Shown in pieces: positions 1 to 12,574 of a stretch of DNA of 64,000 nt. A model generated the notes under the pieces. That model saw only the letters and a list, made by a program, of their open reading frames with translations. It searched no databases and was not told the origin of the DNA. Made by a program: the position numbers and the translations under genes. Location: the NCBI RefSeq assembly GCF_033439725.1, contig NW_026944383.1, positions 4,154,001 to 4,218,000 of the forward strand, read 5' to 3'. Positions within the stretch are counted from its first letter, which is position 1, and the number at the start of each line of letters is the position of its first letter. The DNA comes from Neurospora tetraspora (taxonomy: Eukaryota > Ascomycota > Sordariomycetes > Sordariales > Sordariaceae).

Positions 1-191
1 GGGCTAGGTCTGGCTCGCGAAGAGCTATCGGACGAATCATCGGAGGAGTAATCGTCTGAAGTGTCCTCGACATCGGAGTGACGTTCTTTCGTGGGTGATG
101 AGGAGCTCGTAGGGTTCAGCTGCTTATACATGGGCAGTTTGGGACGTTTCGCATCGCGCGACCGCAGCGGGTTGAGGTTTGATAGCCCCAT
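1..191 (-). CDS. 5' end of an unidentified Ser/Asp-rich protein gene (runs off left edge)
   Basis: An ATG at 191 opens a frame of 63 codons on the minus strand that is still open at base 1. The predicted start is MGLSNLNPLRSRDAKRPK, followed by a basic stretch and then a Ser/Asp-rich tract (SDDYSSDDSSDSSS). Such an acidic serine tract after a basic patch is common in fungal nuclear or regulatory proteins and often carries casein-kinase sites, but no family can be named. Only the N-terminus is visible, and an upstream exon cannot be excluded. The call rests on the length of the open frame at an edge and the non-random composition. Confidence 0.4.
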   Translation of the reverse strand, partial: MGLSNLNPLRSRDAKRPKLPMYKQLNPTSSSSPTKERHSDVEDTSDDYSSDDSSDSSSRARPS

Positions 192-2781
192 GGTGGAATA
201 TGAGGACCGAGATTCTATATGGGATAACAGAGTCAGTTTGGAGCTTTTGGTGGAAAGCAAACAATAGCTTGAAGAGACGCTTTCTCACAATTAGCACCGT
301 CTTTCGCAAATCGTAGAGGCGTGCATATGCCTGGCTCAACCACAAGGCTTCGAGAATAAAAAGAAGCTCTGCAGGTCGGCTAAGGAATGCGCCTAGGTGA
401 GACCAGCAGACGCCTGGTTCTATCGGGTATCGTGGACTGGAATCTACAACGAGACGGCGACCTAACGTTCAGCGATTATCGCTGACTGACAACTCAAACA
501 AGATGTCCTGTAAATGCAAGCTTGTGAAAGTGTTGAACAAATCTCAAAATTCGCATTCCGTTGCTCGAAAGGTGCATCCAGCGACATGGAGTTCCAGGAG
601 GCTGGTCCTGCATTCCAGCTTCAACCTTGGGCTTCTTCGTGCGGAGACCCCGCATTGATTGGTTGTGTTGACGCGGGCGAAGACATGGGTCCGTTACCGA
701 GCAACGCGTTTTTTTCAGGAGAACGGAGCCGTGACACGCGAATCGCACCCAACCACCAGCATCTGATCTTGAGAGGATGGCCTTGAGTTCCACGACGTGG
801 ACTGCCAAGCCATGGTCGACGGCTCAGCCCATCAAAAGGAAGAGGACAAGGAGTCTACCTATGATAAGATGATGTTGTCCCTATCTCGCAGTGTTGATAG
901 GATGTGTTTCTTCTAATATCGACTGGGTATTGATACGCCAGAACTTTGGTGGTTTGTGCTGCTATTGGTGAGTGTGAAACTCCATGGTGTGAACTTGTGA
1001 AGAGAGAAACGAAGGTTCAAAAACAACAAAGGACTTCAGGGTGTCACCTGAAGTGGGGTAGAAGCAGTCCCGTCCAATCGCAGCCAGCCAATCCCATGTC
1101 GTCCATGAGCCGGGGTCCACGGATGACGTCGGTCAATGGAGAACGATAACCTAACGACGACTTCAATTCAGCCTTCGGACGACGACACTCGCATTCCTCG
1201 CAGTACGACTTCTGCTTCGGATGTTGAATCTAGGAATCTACTTCGTGATGGTGTGCTTGTCATACCCAGGCCGATTGTCTCTTGCCAGCTCATAGGCTAG
1301 GTTTGAGGAGAAGCCAAGGACGAGGGAACAGTCCTGACCACTCCCACCTCAACCTCAGATTTGAGAGAGTCGGACCTCAGTCTGAAATGCGGAGGTTTAT
1401 CATTCTGAAATCTCAATACAATGTCGCCCTATAAGTCTGGCCGTTTGAAGTTTCGACAAACGTTTCTTTTCTCTTGTCAGTTTGGTCTGCAATGCTACCA
1501 CACTACCTCTACGCGGGATGGACAGTTAGGAATGTTCCGCCGTAGCCATGAGAGATTCCATGCCAACTGAGACACGAGGCAACCGTTGGAGGTCCGATGT
1601 TCTGGAGCATCCACAATCCAGAACGTCGAAAATACAAATTGCGTGAGCCGCAGACGTCATTACATCGAGATCAAGCAAACAAGGGCTTTCGTTAGCCTTA
1701 TCGTTGGTCTTTGGGAGAGGTACATCACCTTTCCGCTCTTCTACTCGGACCAGTTGTTCCGACGGCAATTTGTTTGGGTGCTCTCTTTGAAGCAAGTTGC
1801 TTTTTTGACCATCCCATCTTGAAGTAAATCGCTTAAGGGCCTCTTTGTCTGATACAAGGTCAAGAACGCTCTGCTACTCGAGATAGCGGGGAGTACGAAC
1901 AAAATACCATGAAAGCTCAATATCAAACATAAGACAAACAGCAGCTTACTCAGCCCTAGAGCAGCATATACATCATAGACCGCGAGTATGAGAGGGTGGG
2001 GTCTCTTCGTTAAATGTCCTCTCTTCGAAGTGACAAGCAACAGCAGGTCTGAAGAGGGGCGGATGTCGGCAGCTTGTTATCTACATCTGCTGGTAGGACA
2101 CGGCACACCAGAGGTACGGTGTAACTAGTCGTGCAGTCATATCATTCTTGGTCCAGTTGGGACTTACATAGTACATGGTTGATGGTGACTACATCGTCGA
2201 TTCCTTGGCCCTTCCTTTTCCTTCATAAAGGTAGGATGCGGTACCCCTTTACATGCTGTCAATGGAATCTTCTGTCATCTTTTCTTTCTTCAAAACTTCA
2301 CAACCTACCCCGCGATACTCCTTCGGTTATCTGTAATCGTTGCTATTAGGCATCTGATACGTTCTCGCCGGTATCTCATCTCACAGCTGCTGCTATAGCT
2401 ATCACACTGAATCCATCAGAGTTGTGATAGAAGACGTTATTCTGGTTGGACATCCTCAACACCACTTCAACTCGCAGAAGACAGGCTGCGCAGAGGACTT
2501 GCATCCCGGCTGCACGTCTTGACATTTGAGGAAGATACGCAGCACACCCGTCTGTGCACGTGTGCAGCCTTCGGCTTGGTCACTCGCATATCCTTCGTCA
2601 TACAAAAACGCGCTGTTGCTCTCGCGAACCACAGCAGCTCTCGACCATTCTTGCAGGGCCCCCAACAGGTCGTGGTCGATAACGTCCAAGAGGACGATCA
2701 AAGTCCCTTGAATCCCTAAGACACATCCAATTCCACCAACAACAGCAACAAACTCGCGTCGTCAACCACCACTCACCCAAC
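192..2781. other. Intergenic region, no convincing gene
   Basis: About 2.6 kb. The open frames here are under 105 codons, lack fungal codon bias and overlap on both strands. I see no repeat, RNA gene or element. It probably holds the divergent promoters of the left-edge gene and of the DUF5519 gene. Confidence 0.5.
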
Positions 2782-3992
2782 ATGTCTCTCACAGTAACCT
2801 CCGAAACCCAAAAGATGCCTTCCGCCTCCTCCCAACCAACCTCCTCCCCCTCCTCCTCCGACGAGCCCGTGACGACGACCTCCTCCCAAGTCAACATGGT
2901 AATCCGCCAAGACCCCTTCTACATAACCCTCGACGCCTCCGCCCTCCTCGCCGTCTCCATCCTGACCGTCCTGGGGATGCACTTCGTGCACCGCGCCCTG
3001 CTCGAAGCCACCGTCATCTCCGTGCCCATCATGTTGCTGATCCACAACGACTACCTCAACTTCCTCAAGCTGGGGCCAGGCGGCACCCCTCCCACTCCTG
3101 CCGGATACGCCCGCTTGACGTTTTACCGCTTGTTCACCATCCGCGACCCGTTGCAGGCGCCTGAGAGGGATCCGAGTCAGCTTCCCTCGGCGGGGATCCT
3201 GCACATGGCCAGCAATAATACCAATGATCCCACCACCGGACACAACAACGACAAAGCAGCAGCCTCCGGCCAACAAGGCCAAGGCCAAGGCCTCCTCCCC
3301 TACCGCCCCGGCCCCCGCCCCTCCGTCGCCGGCCTGGCCCCGCAGAGACAACTAAACCAAGCCGGCCCCCTCCCCATTTACAACGCCCTCCGCAGTTCCC
3401 TCGAACGACTCACCGCCCGCCACCCAGAAAAATTCGTCACCGCGACATCTTGTCTCGAAAAACACGGCTTCGCCCTCTTCTCGCGTCACCCGGTCAACGT
3501 GTGCGGCAACGGCGAGATCTGCCATATCCATACGCACTCGGACAGGAGCATGCACATGAGCTTGCATCCGGATGATATCAAGGAGGTGTTGGAGAAGGGG
3601 TGGGGGGAGAGACATCCTATGGCTTGGTCGACTAGAAGATCAAGTGGTGGGAGTGGGAGTGGGAAGGGGAACGGGAACGGGAAGGGAACTTCTGGAAAAG
3701 CAGGGGGAAAGGGGTCATGGTGGGGGGCGACGGCGGCTGGGTGGTGGCCGGTGAGGAGTCCGGTGCCGGAGACTTTTACTATGGTTTATGCGCCTAGAGG
3801 TGAGTTTCATCCGTCGGTTCCTTCTTTGTGAAGGATTGACGAAGTTAAGTTGTTGACGGGAGTTACTGACATGCGGCGTCAACAGATGAAAAAGATTTGC
3901 GAATTGTTTGCAAGATCATCGAGGCGGCGATTTGGTATACTGCTTGCGAAAAGGTTGAGATCGTGCCCGAGTCCGCTGAGGCTTCAGTTTGA
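2782..3992 (+). CDS. DUF5519 / luciferase-domain membrane protein
   Basis: Two exons, 2782-3799 and 3886-3992, give 374 residues. The intron starts GTGAGT and ends CAACAG, and the joined frame continues cleanly (DEKDLRIVCKIIEAAIWYT...). A Ser/Thr-rich N-terminus (about 1-45) is followed by two hydrophobic segments (about 50-90), which suggests membrane anchoring. The conserved part is around residues 205-275, with HIHTHSDRSMHMSLHPDD and GWGERHP, the His-rich signature of the DUF5519 luciferase-like domain found in fungi and bacteria. A Gly/Lys/Ser low-complexity insert lies inside the domain (about 295-315), before FTMVYAPRG. The biochemical function of the family is not established; the name does not imply light emission. 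The context is non-operonic. Confidence 0.75.
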
Positions 3993-5179
3993 GGAAGGAT
4001 GGTGTTGGTCGGTCGAGAATTGGACTTAGCCCAAGGGGAAGGACATGTTGAAATGAGGAGGGTAACGGAAGTGTCTGCCGAAGAGGTCGATGGGTTGATG
4101 GAGAATTTGGATTGTGCTGAAAGGCGAGAGGCGTAACGAAGCTATTGCACAATGGTTAAGCGCGTGGTGTTCAGGTGTTGGGTTCATGTCAATATTGTTT
4201 GTCGGTTTAGGGCTACTATGACTTTGACGTCTGTATGTGTTCAGCGTTAGCTTCTTGAGATTGATATTTCGACAGGGTTGCCGCATTACCTTCTCTAAAA
4301 GAAAGCTTACATGTTAGAGTGATGTATCTCAGATCTCTACCTAGGCTTTGATTCTAACAAAGGGTGATCGTATCTCAACCCTCCCCATGAGCATCAGTAC
4401 AGTCTGTCGGCGAACCACAAGGGTACATGCCGGAGAGAATCAGATCATCAAGCCGATCAATCGTTAGCAGAAAAGTCAATCACATGTAAGGCAACGAGTC
4501 AGATCTTCTTCGCAAAAGAAAAAAAAAAGCCCGTTAAAGTTACAAACAAGACTACAGTAGTTAAGTTTGCTTACATCCACATGCAATCCTTTCAACCTCA
4601 CCCTTCTTTCCTCCTTCCTTTCGATCTTTCCACCTCTCTCTCTCTCTCTCTCTCTCTCTCGACTGCGTATAAGGTATGATAACCATAATCCAAAACCAGT
4701 GCGAGAGCAAAGTTCAGGGTATTCGTCCAACCGTTGAGTCCTAACCACCCGTTTTAGAACCCTTTATTCGGCCGTTCTTCTTTTCCAACCCTCGTTTGTC
4801 ATTTCCTACCTTCCTTCCATCCACCCGGCTATATGCAATATTCTTCCCAAAATCTTGTACAATGGACGCACACATGGACAATCGCAGAACACGTGAAAAA
4901 CCACCCGCCTACCAACCCAGCCAAGGGCCCCATTGATATTCGCACCCCGTTAAGCGAAGTATCAGGAGGCTTTCTTAGCGGATTTGTTGACGTTTTTGTT
5001 GATGATTTCGTCGTGTCGCACCACCACCTGTGATCATAGAAAAACATCGACCGACCGGACCGACTCCGAACAATGGCATCATGTGGGGTAATAACTCGGA
5101 AAGAACGCTTTTTCTTGAGCATAAAAACATCACTCCATTATCGACTTCGTATCATAAAATCGCGCAGTCGTCGAGTTCT
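3993..5179. other. Intergenic region between convergent genes
   Basis: About 1.2 kb between the 3' ends of the DUF5519 gene and the succinate dehydrogenase gene. It contains a CT microsatellite. No gene seen; it presumably carries both 3' UTRs. Confidence 0.5.
4634..4660. repeat. (CT)n microsatellite
   Basis: A pure CT dinucleotide run of about 13 units, in a pyrimidine-rich spacer. Confidence 0.9.
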
Positions 5180-7727
5180 TTAGTAGACACGCTTGAAAGG
5201 AGGAACAGGAGGGCACTCCTTCTCGTCGAGGGTCGTGTCAATAACACGGCGGTAACCGAGCTCGATCTTGCCGTGGGGCTGCTTCTGCCAAGAGAGGGTG
5301 TGCTTCATCCAGTTCTTGTCGTCACGCTCGGGGTAATCCTCACGGGCGTGGGCACCACGAGACTCCTTGCGGTTGGCGGCGGAGACGGCGGTCTGGGTAC
5401 TGTATTTTGCAAATCTGTTAGTATCTTCTTATTCACTTGAAATGAAAACATTGCGAGGGTCACTTACGCGCAAGTGAGCAAGTTGCGGAGCTCGAGGGTC
5501 TCGACGAGATCAGAGTTCCAGATCATGGAGCGGTCCTTGATACCGACCTGGTCGAACATCTGGTCGACCTGGGTGATCTTCTCAACACCCTCGTCAAGGG
5601 ACTGCTGGGTACGGAAGACGGAGACGTCGCGCTGCATGGTCTTCTGCATGGCGAGGCGGATCTCGGCGGTGCTCTTGGGGCCGTCGGAAGTGCGGATCTT
5701 GTCGAGGACCTCGATGGACTCGGAACCGGCATCGGCCTCAAGGGCCTTCAGCTTGGCGCCAGGAGTGAAGTTGTCACGGATGGTGTGGGAGACGGCACGG
5801 CCGAAGACGACCAAGTCGAGAAGAGAGTTGGCACCAAGGCGGTTAGCACCGTGGACAGAGACGGAAGCAGCCTCACCGCAAGCGAAGAGACCAGGGACAA
5901 CCTTGTCGTTGCCCTGCTCATCGACGGTAAGAACCTCACCAGTGTAGCGAGTGGGGATACCACCCATGTTGTAGTGGACGGTGGGAAGGACGGGGATGGG
6001 CTGCTTGGTGACATCGACACCAGCGAAGATACCGGCGGTCTCAGAGATACCGGGGAGACGCTCGGCGAGAATCTCGGCGGGGAGATGGCTGAGCTGGAGG
6101 TAGATGTGGTCCTTCTCGGGGCCGACACCACGGCCCTCGCGGATCTCCATGGTCATGGAGCGGGAGACGACGTCACGGGAGGCGAGATCCTTGGCGGTAG
6201 GGGCATAACGCTCCATGAAACGCTCACCCTCGGAGTTGAGGAGGTAACCACCCTCACCACGAGCACCCTCGGTGATCAAGCAGCCGGCGCCGTAGATACC
6301 GGTAGGGTGGAACTGGACGAACTCGAGATCCTGGTTGGGGAGACCGGCACGGGCAACCATGGCGGAACCGTCACCAGTGCAGGTGTGGGCGGAAGTGCAG
6401 GAGAAGTAGGCGCGTCCGTAACCACCGGTGGCAAGAACGGTGTTGTTGGCGAGGAAACGGTGGAGGGTGCCGTCCTCCTGGTTGTAGGCGAGGACACCAC
6501 GGCACTCACCATCCTGCATGATCAGGTCGACGGCGAAGTACTCGATGAAGTAGTTGGTGTTGTGGCGGAGAGACTGGCCGTAGAGGGTGTGGAGAAGAGC
6601 GTGGCCGGTACGGTCGGCAGCAGCGCAGCAGCGGTAAGCCTGGCCGCCCTTGCCGAAGTCCTTGGACTGACCACCGAAAGCACGCTGGTAGCTGTAGACT
6701 GTAAGCAATCATCCTCGGGCGCTCCGGAAAGCACGGTTTTCCGGGTTAGACTTACATCTTGCCGTCCTCGGTACGGGAGAAGGGGCAGCCGTAGTTCTCG
6801 AGCTCGACGATGGAGGCGGGAGCCTCACGGGTCATGTAGTGAATAGCATCCTGGTCACCGAGCCAGTCGGAGCCCTTGACGGTGTCGTACATGTGCCATC
6901 TCCAGTCATCCTCGTGCATGTTGCCGAGCGCAGCGTTGATACCACCCTGGGCAGCGACGGTGTGAGATCTGGTGGGGAAGAGCTTGGAAATGCAGGCAGT
7001 GTTGAAGCCGGCCTCGGCGAGACCGAAAGCGGCACGGAGACCGGCACCGCCGGCACCGACAACGATGGCATCGTACTCGTGGTCCTAAGGGAGAGGAATC
7101 GTGTCAACACCTCTTCGGCGGGATTTTCCATGGGACCGGATAGCATGGGATATCACGTACGACGACAGCGTACTTGCTGCTGAGATGGGGAGAAGCCTCC
7201 TTAGCGCGGAGACCACCGGGAGCGATGACGCGGGCTGTGATGTCGTCGGTTAGCCTTTGGTGAACATGAACAACACCCTTTGCGGCATCCGTGAAGCGTA
7301 GTTCGCGCGACGGCGGAAGGCGGAAGAGGAGATCGGAGGGTTGCGAGGACGGGATGCTTCGGACTCACCGGCCGGCCTTGTCGAGGAAAAGGCTCTGTTC
7401 TGGACTCTGCTGGCGGCACGCGCGAGCTGTTGAAGACGAGACTCTGGTCAGTGACGATGTTCTTCTTTCTCTTTGGTGTAGACTGCTGCGCTTCCTCTCT
7501 CTCTCTCTTCGTCCCATGTGCACACTACTGCGACTGGACATCCCGAAGAGCTTCATCCTCTCTCTTCCTCACGACCTTATTCCTCCCCGCTTTTGTTCCT
7601 CGGCTGCAAGGGTGCCAATGCGCGCGCGCAAAACAGACAGAAGACAACACCGAGGTCCAGATGGATGAACAAGAAAAGCACTCACCGTGGGCGCCGCAGC
7701 CAACTTTCTCCAAGCCAAAGAGGACAT
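5180..7727 (-). CDS. sdh1: Succinate dehydrogenase flavoprotein subunit, mitochondrial
   Basis: Six exons can be read: 7686-7727, 7369-7426, 7161-7234, 6756-7084, 5468-6691 and 5180-5399. All junctions are GT-AG and the phases agree, giving 648 residues, the usual length. The product is the catalytic FAD subunit of complex II, oxidising succinate to fumarate in the matrix. The first 30-odd residues ([14 protein letters not shown], then [14 protein letters not shown]) form a basic, Ser/Ala-rich mitochondrial presequence, split between two exons. [12 protein letters not shown] is the dinucleotide fold, SHTVAAQGG holds the histidine that binds FAD covalently, and [14 protein letters not shown] and the conserved Arg region mark the active site. 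The C-terminus ([10 protein letters not shown]) is typical. The first intron is long (259 bp) compared with the others (57-134 bp). Confidence 0.97.
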
Positions 7728-9204
7728 TGTTCAACAACACTTCACTACTACTGACAGTCGGTAGGTGAGTAGGTGAGGTGTCGAAGGGGGAGGGCGGGCG
7801 GGACGGGGTGGCGGGTTTTTGGGGATAGGTAGTGGTAGGACGGGAATGGAGTGGTGGTGGTGGACGTGGTCCGGGTTGGATTAGCAATTGCGAATTTCCC
7901 TACGGGCTCGGGAGTCGGGTCACCCGTAGGAAATATTTGACGATTGGCTTCCACACCTCACCCACTCACTCAAGACCCAGTGGCACTTTTGCCTGTTGGA
8001 CTGAGAGCGAGTTCCCTGGCTTGCCGAACGGACACCGCATCCATCCATTCCTCCCCCGTCTCTCTCACTGAAAGAGTGCCCGTGGTGCCCCAATACCGCA
8101 CCCAAAGTGGGCTGCCACTGCCAGACAGACCCAAACGGACTCCATGCAGTTTCGGTTTCGATGAATTCCAAGACCCGATCCGCACTTCCTCGACTCTGGT
8201 CTCAACCAATCACGAATAATGTATTACCCGAGTTGCCGGCATGTGGCCCGCGCTACGTCTCCACCGTCAACCGTTCGCCGCCCGTCGCCGTCTTCTCTTC
8301 CGTGCCCCTCCAGAAGCTGCCCTGTCGAGCCTCAACGACTAACAAACCCCTAACCCTTATTTGTGATCGGTGCCCTTTGTTCAGTTGAATGATGTTCTCT
8401 CTCCGCAGCGAAGAACTGCCTGCCACTGAACGCGAACGCGCGCGCAGAGCCAATGGCGTGTTAGCCTCGGGATGATGCCCACGATCTCTGTTTGTTGTTG
8501 TTGTTGTTGTTGCTCTAGAAGCCTCTCGTCTCTTGCGCTCCAAACCCATGACGACGTCTTCCATTTCATATCCAAACACAGGTCACGTTGTTGTCGCCGT
8601 GAGCGCCGTCTCCGGGTTCGCAAGCATGTGCAGGTACCTCTATGGTGGGGCCGTCTTTCCGAGCCAAATCTTTATCCTCGGCATGGCAAATGAACCACTC
8701 ACGGACAGCCAAATCAAACAAACCCCTGAACGTCGACATCCGTCATCCGGGGCATCCCAATGATAGTTCGTTCTATGACGAGAAATTTCAATTATTATCA
8801 AAAAGGGTATGTACACTACTATAGTTAGTGTATAAGATACCATATGCTACCCATCCTTTCATCCCATTCAAGCTACCAGCTGCGAGGTATCATGATCTCC
8901 TTCCGTCTCTTTCTGTCGTCGGCCAGTGATGTCATGCTATACCGTGAAATCCGTGTACTGTACTGTATCAGAATTCCGCGCGGCATCCCTGTCCGGTTCG
9001 TCCGGCTCATGCCGGAGAACCCTCGTTGACTTTCTCAAGTTCCCAGGTCCCTGATCCCGAGACACCCTCATCACAACGTTTCCTTTAGGATGATGACGAT
9101 AATCATCACGTCTGTCATTTGACTTGCAGCAGTAAAGATGTTTCTCCTAGAGTTTGACTCGCCTGCGAGCCCTACTACGCCGGATCACTACAGACTGCAC
9201 TGCA
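7728..9204. other. Intergenic region, sdh1 promoter side
   Basis: About 1.5 kb between the sdh1 start and the 3' end of the PX-domain gene. It holds a GTT microsatellite; no gene seen. Confidence 0.5.
8490..8512. repeat. (GTT)n microsatellite
   Basis: Seven or so uninterrupted GTT units. Confidence 0.9.
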
Positions 9205-12200
9205 CTACTGAGCAAGTACCTGTCTCAGCTTGGCCAAAAACTCGTCCTTGAGCTTGTGGACCTCCGAAACCTCCGGCTTCGTGGGCTCTCCGGCGTTCCG
9301 CCGTAGACGGTCCTGTTTCTTGGCCCTTCTTCTCCGCTCGGCATCGATGGGATCCATCTCCTCCTGGACCTCCTGTTCCGCCTCGGAGTCCGACAGGTCG
9401 TCTTCGTACTGCATGTCCTGCAAGTCCATCTGGTCCAGGCCAAAGTCGCTGGCGCTGAACCCGCCGGGCACCACGTCGCCGCCCATGCTACCTCCTTCCG
9501 CCGCCATCTTCTGCCGAGTCTTGTCTTGATGCCACTTCTTGCGAGCTTCCTGCCACGCGATCAGCTTGTTGATCTCGTCTATCGCCTTGTCCTGGTCGAT
9601 TGCGCCGCTTTCCACCGCTCCCTCGAACAATGCGTTGATATCCAACGTGCCGTTCTTAGGTCCGTGGCGGAGGAACTCCAGGATGCCCTCAATCCAGCCC
9701 ATCAACTGAGTGAACAAGCCGTTGTCATGTGTGTGAACTTCATGAACGAACTTGTAAAAGTGCTGTTCATGGCGCTGACACAAGTCGATAAACGCCTGCA
9801 CGGTCTGGTTAGGATCCGCTGAGGCATCCTGATCCCGGCATTTTTCAACAACCTGAATCAGATCATCGACGAAAACTGCAAAGTCGGTGACGCTGTTGTA
9901 GACATTCGCCGACTTGTACACCCTAACAAGCGGCTCATAGAAGATTGTGAACAAATCCCTGAACAACTGCAGGGTGACAGGCTCCTCGATGAGATTGAGC
10001 ATCATAGACTTGTCCCTCTGCCTGATATAGAGCTTCATGAGCTGCTTGAGGTATGAGAAGAGCTGGGCGCCCTGCTTGAGCTCCTCATCCACGTTCTCAA
10101 CTGCACTGTTGAAAGCCACATATGCGTTGTATAGTCGCGTAACCTGGTCGGCGTTGAGGGCCGGGTAAATCTGCTCTGATCGCAGGATTGCAACGATAAT
10201 GTCGACGTCGTCTTGGACAGCCTCCTCCCTGATAGCAAGTTTCAAGGCCTCGTCGCCATCTGTAAACTGCTTAAGCTTGTCCACGAACACGGGGTCACCG
10301 ATCTTGGCAGCGAGCGCGTCTATGGATTTCTGGACGCTCCTGATACCGTCGTTCAGGGTCAAGGAGAATATGCGTTGCATCAAGGACCTGGTACCGAATG
10401 GTTGAGCCAGGAAGATATCGAGAACGTTGGACATGACGGCGGCGGGGTTTGCGATCCGAATGACGTTCTTCATAATCGTATATGGGATCAAAGAATGGAT
10501 CTTTTTCGCCTGGGCAAACAATTCGGGCGAGTTGTCTTCGGCGAGGAACAGGTGGTATATCGTGGCAGCGACCTCTATCCGTAGCCACTCGGCAAACTTC
10601 TGGTACTGAATGCTAAGATCCTGGATGGTTTCCTTCTCTTTGATTTCCTTGAACAGGTTGGTCAACCCGTTATGTTCAACGATATCTTGTCGGAACCTGT
10701 GAAACCATGGTTGTCAGTACTTGAACCCACCAACTCATGCTCGTGAGACTTACTGTTCCATATAGACATCCAGATCCGCCGCCCGCTTCCTGGCGATTTC
10801 GTAGAACTTCTTCTGCTCTTCTACCCTCTTCTCATCCATCTTCTTCCGCCGCACAATGTCCTCAAAATCCTCATCTTTGAGGGTTGTAGGATCATGGGTC
10901 AAAAAGTCTGATATGGCTTTCGTATGAGCAATCTGTGGGTTTTGTAGCAGGGTACGCAGGAACGCGCGGAGAGATATCCTTTGGCTCTCTCGGAAGAGCG
11001 TAACGTTCTATCAAGTGTGTCAGCTATGAACCCTTGTCCAGTTTGGAAAGCGCCACATACCTCTTCCTTCCTTGGGCTGTCCGACCTGTGATTATCCACA
11101 GATCGACGAGGAGATGATCGCCTAGAAGACGATGAGCCTGTACGGCGATGTTCTAAGAATGGGTGAGCTGCATGTTTCCGTAAGCACATTACAAGACGAC
11201 CACTCACCTCTCACAGAAAGGAACCTTGAAATGCCGCCCGCGCTCCCGCTCTCACCGTTCGGTTGAGCATCTTTGTTAACCATCTGCGTAGAAACAGATG
11301 ATATAGATGAAACCTCCGAGTCGTCGCCACCACCAAAAAGGCCCGTCGCAGTCGTGCTCGTCTTGTTCTTCTTGGGAAGTACCGGGAGGACCTTGCCGGG
11401 CAACTCAAGCCGAAGATCCTTATAAAGCTTGCTGAAGTCCCCGTACCGCCTCCCGACGAAATATTCCTTTTCTCCTTTTCGTTTTACCCGAAGTAAGAAT
11501 TCCTGCTTGATGTCAGTCTGGGGATCTTCACCATAACACATCAAGTTCAAGTGAACCACAGGACAAGACATACAGCATGCTTGTGGTACCGGATATTTCG
11601 CTTGATCGAGGTTATGCGAACTCCGGCAATGTTGACATCCCACCCATGCAAATAGTTACCCTCTGGCATGGACGAGAGAACCCCGGTGTCGATTGCGTTT
11701 GCGTCCACGATTTCCAGCTCGGAGAACCGTATCCTCTCTTCGAATCCGGAGGACGTACGGACACCCGACACCATCATCAACTCGACCAACTTTTGTGCTT
11801 TCAGTGCAAGCTTCCTACGCTTCGTCTCTTCGAGGCGATCCTCCGATGATGAGATATTCTTGCTCGCAAACGATTCGAGGAACTATAATATTTCCAAGTT
11901 GATGTCAGCAAAAAGCCCAGCCCTTGACGTACGTTTTCCCCAAGTCGCAATGCCCCCTTAGGAGGACAGAAAGGACGGGTAGCCATACCACTTGCAGCTT
12001 ATCCTGCCAAAACTCCTTCTCCTTCGCCTTATCGAGAAACGGGAACTCGCGAACATGGTGTACGAAGATGTAGCGTAGAATCGGCAGCTCAGAGTCCAGC
12101 GGCGAGATCTCCCCGAGATCGGACCTGAAGGGGGCTCCAAAGCGTCGCAATGCCGTGGGCGAGTTGAGTTCCGAGATCTCCCATCTTACCTGCTCCGAGA

Positions 12201-12574
12201 CGAGTTCCCGCTTAAGATCTGTTTCCCAAGGGATGAAATGTGTTAGTAAGAAAGCCTCGTTTGGATCAGATGCGCTCCCGGGTCTAGTTTTATGTTGGTG
12301 AAGCTTCTTCAAAAGGGCAGAACCAGCAGAACCACCTACAGTGTTCTTGTTTTCCCGTCAACATGTGTCGTGGAGATACCAGCGCCGCATCATCCTGTTG
12401 TCCATCGGCCGGGCTTTCGTTTGCTGTAAGCGGAGCTGGGACCGCTGGGCGGGTAGGAAGACCGCTGGAGAAAGCGTTGCTGGGCTCTACGGCGCTGCCA
12501 TTGCCATTGCTCTGGGCTTCCTTGTTCTGCTGCTGTGGTGACAGTTCGCTGACTTCGGCGGGATTCGATGACAT
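9205..12574 (-). CDS. PX-domain protein with PXB and DUF3818 regions, Ypr097w-like
   Basis: A multi-exon gene of about 1,000 residues. The start ATG is at 12574 (MSSNPAEVSELSPQQQNKEA, a disordered head). Next comes the PX-associated region (HFIPWETDLKRELVSEQ; FGAPFRSDLGEISPLDSELP), then the PX domain around 11460-11540 (EFLLRVKRKGEKEYFVGRRY then GDFSKLYKDLRLELPGKVLP), which binds phosphoinositides. A Ser/Arg-rich linker and the long helical C-terminal region follow (9205-10696). Introns I can place: 10697-10753, about 11009-11059, about 11143-11206, about 11512-11575 and about 11885-11983. The first intron near 12300-12400 has a GTATCT donor but two possible acceptors, so the residues there are uncertain. 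The domain order matches fungal Ypr097w/Lec1-type proteins, which act in lipid handling at membranes; the exact role here is inferred. Confidence 0.85.

Noticed and set aside
2773-3351. 192-codon minus-strand frame rich in Gly and Val
   Set aside because: Antisense shadow of the DUF5519 gene.
5785-6846. 353-codon plus-strand frame
   Set aside because: Antisense shadow of the sdh1 gene caused by strong C-ending codon bias.
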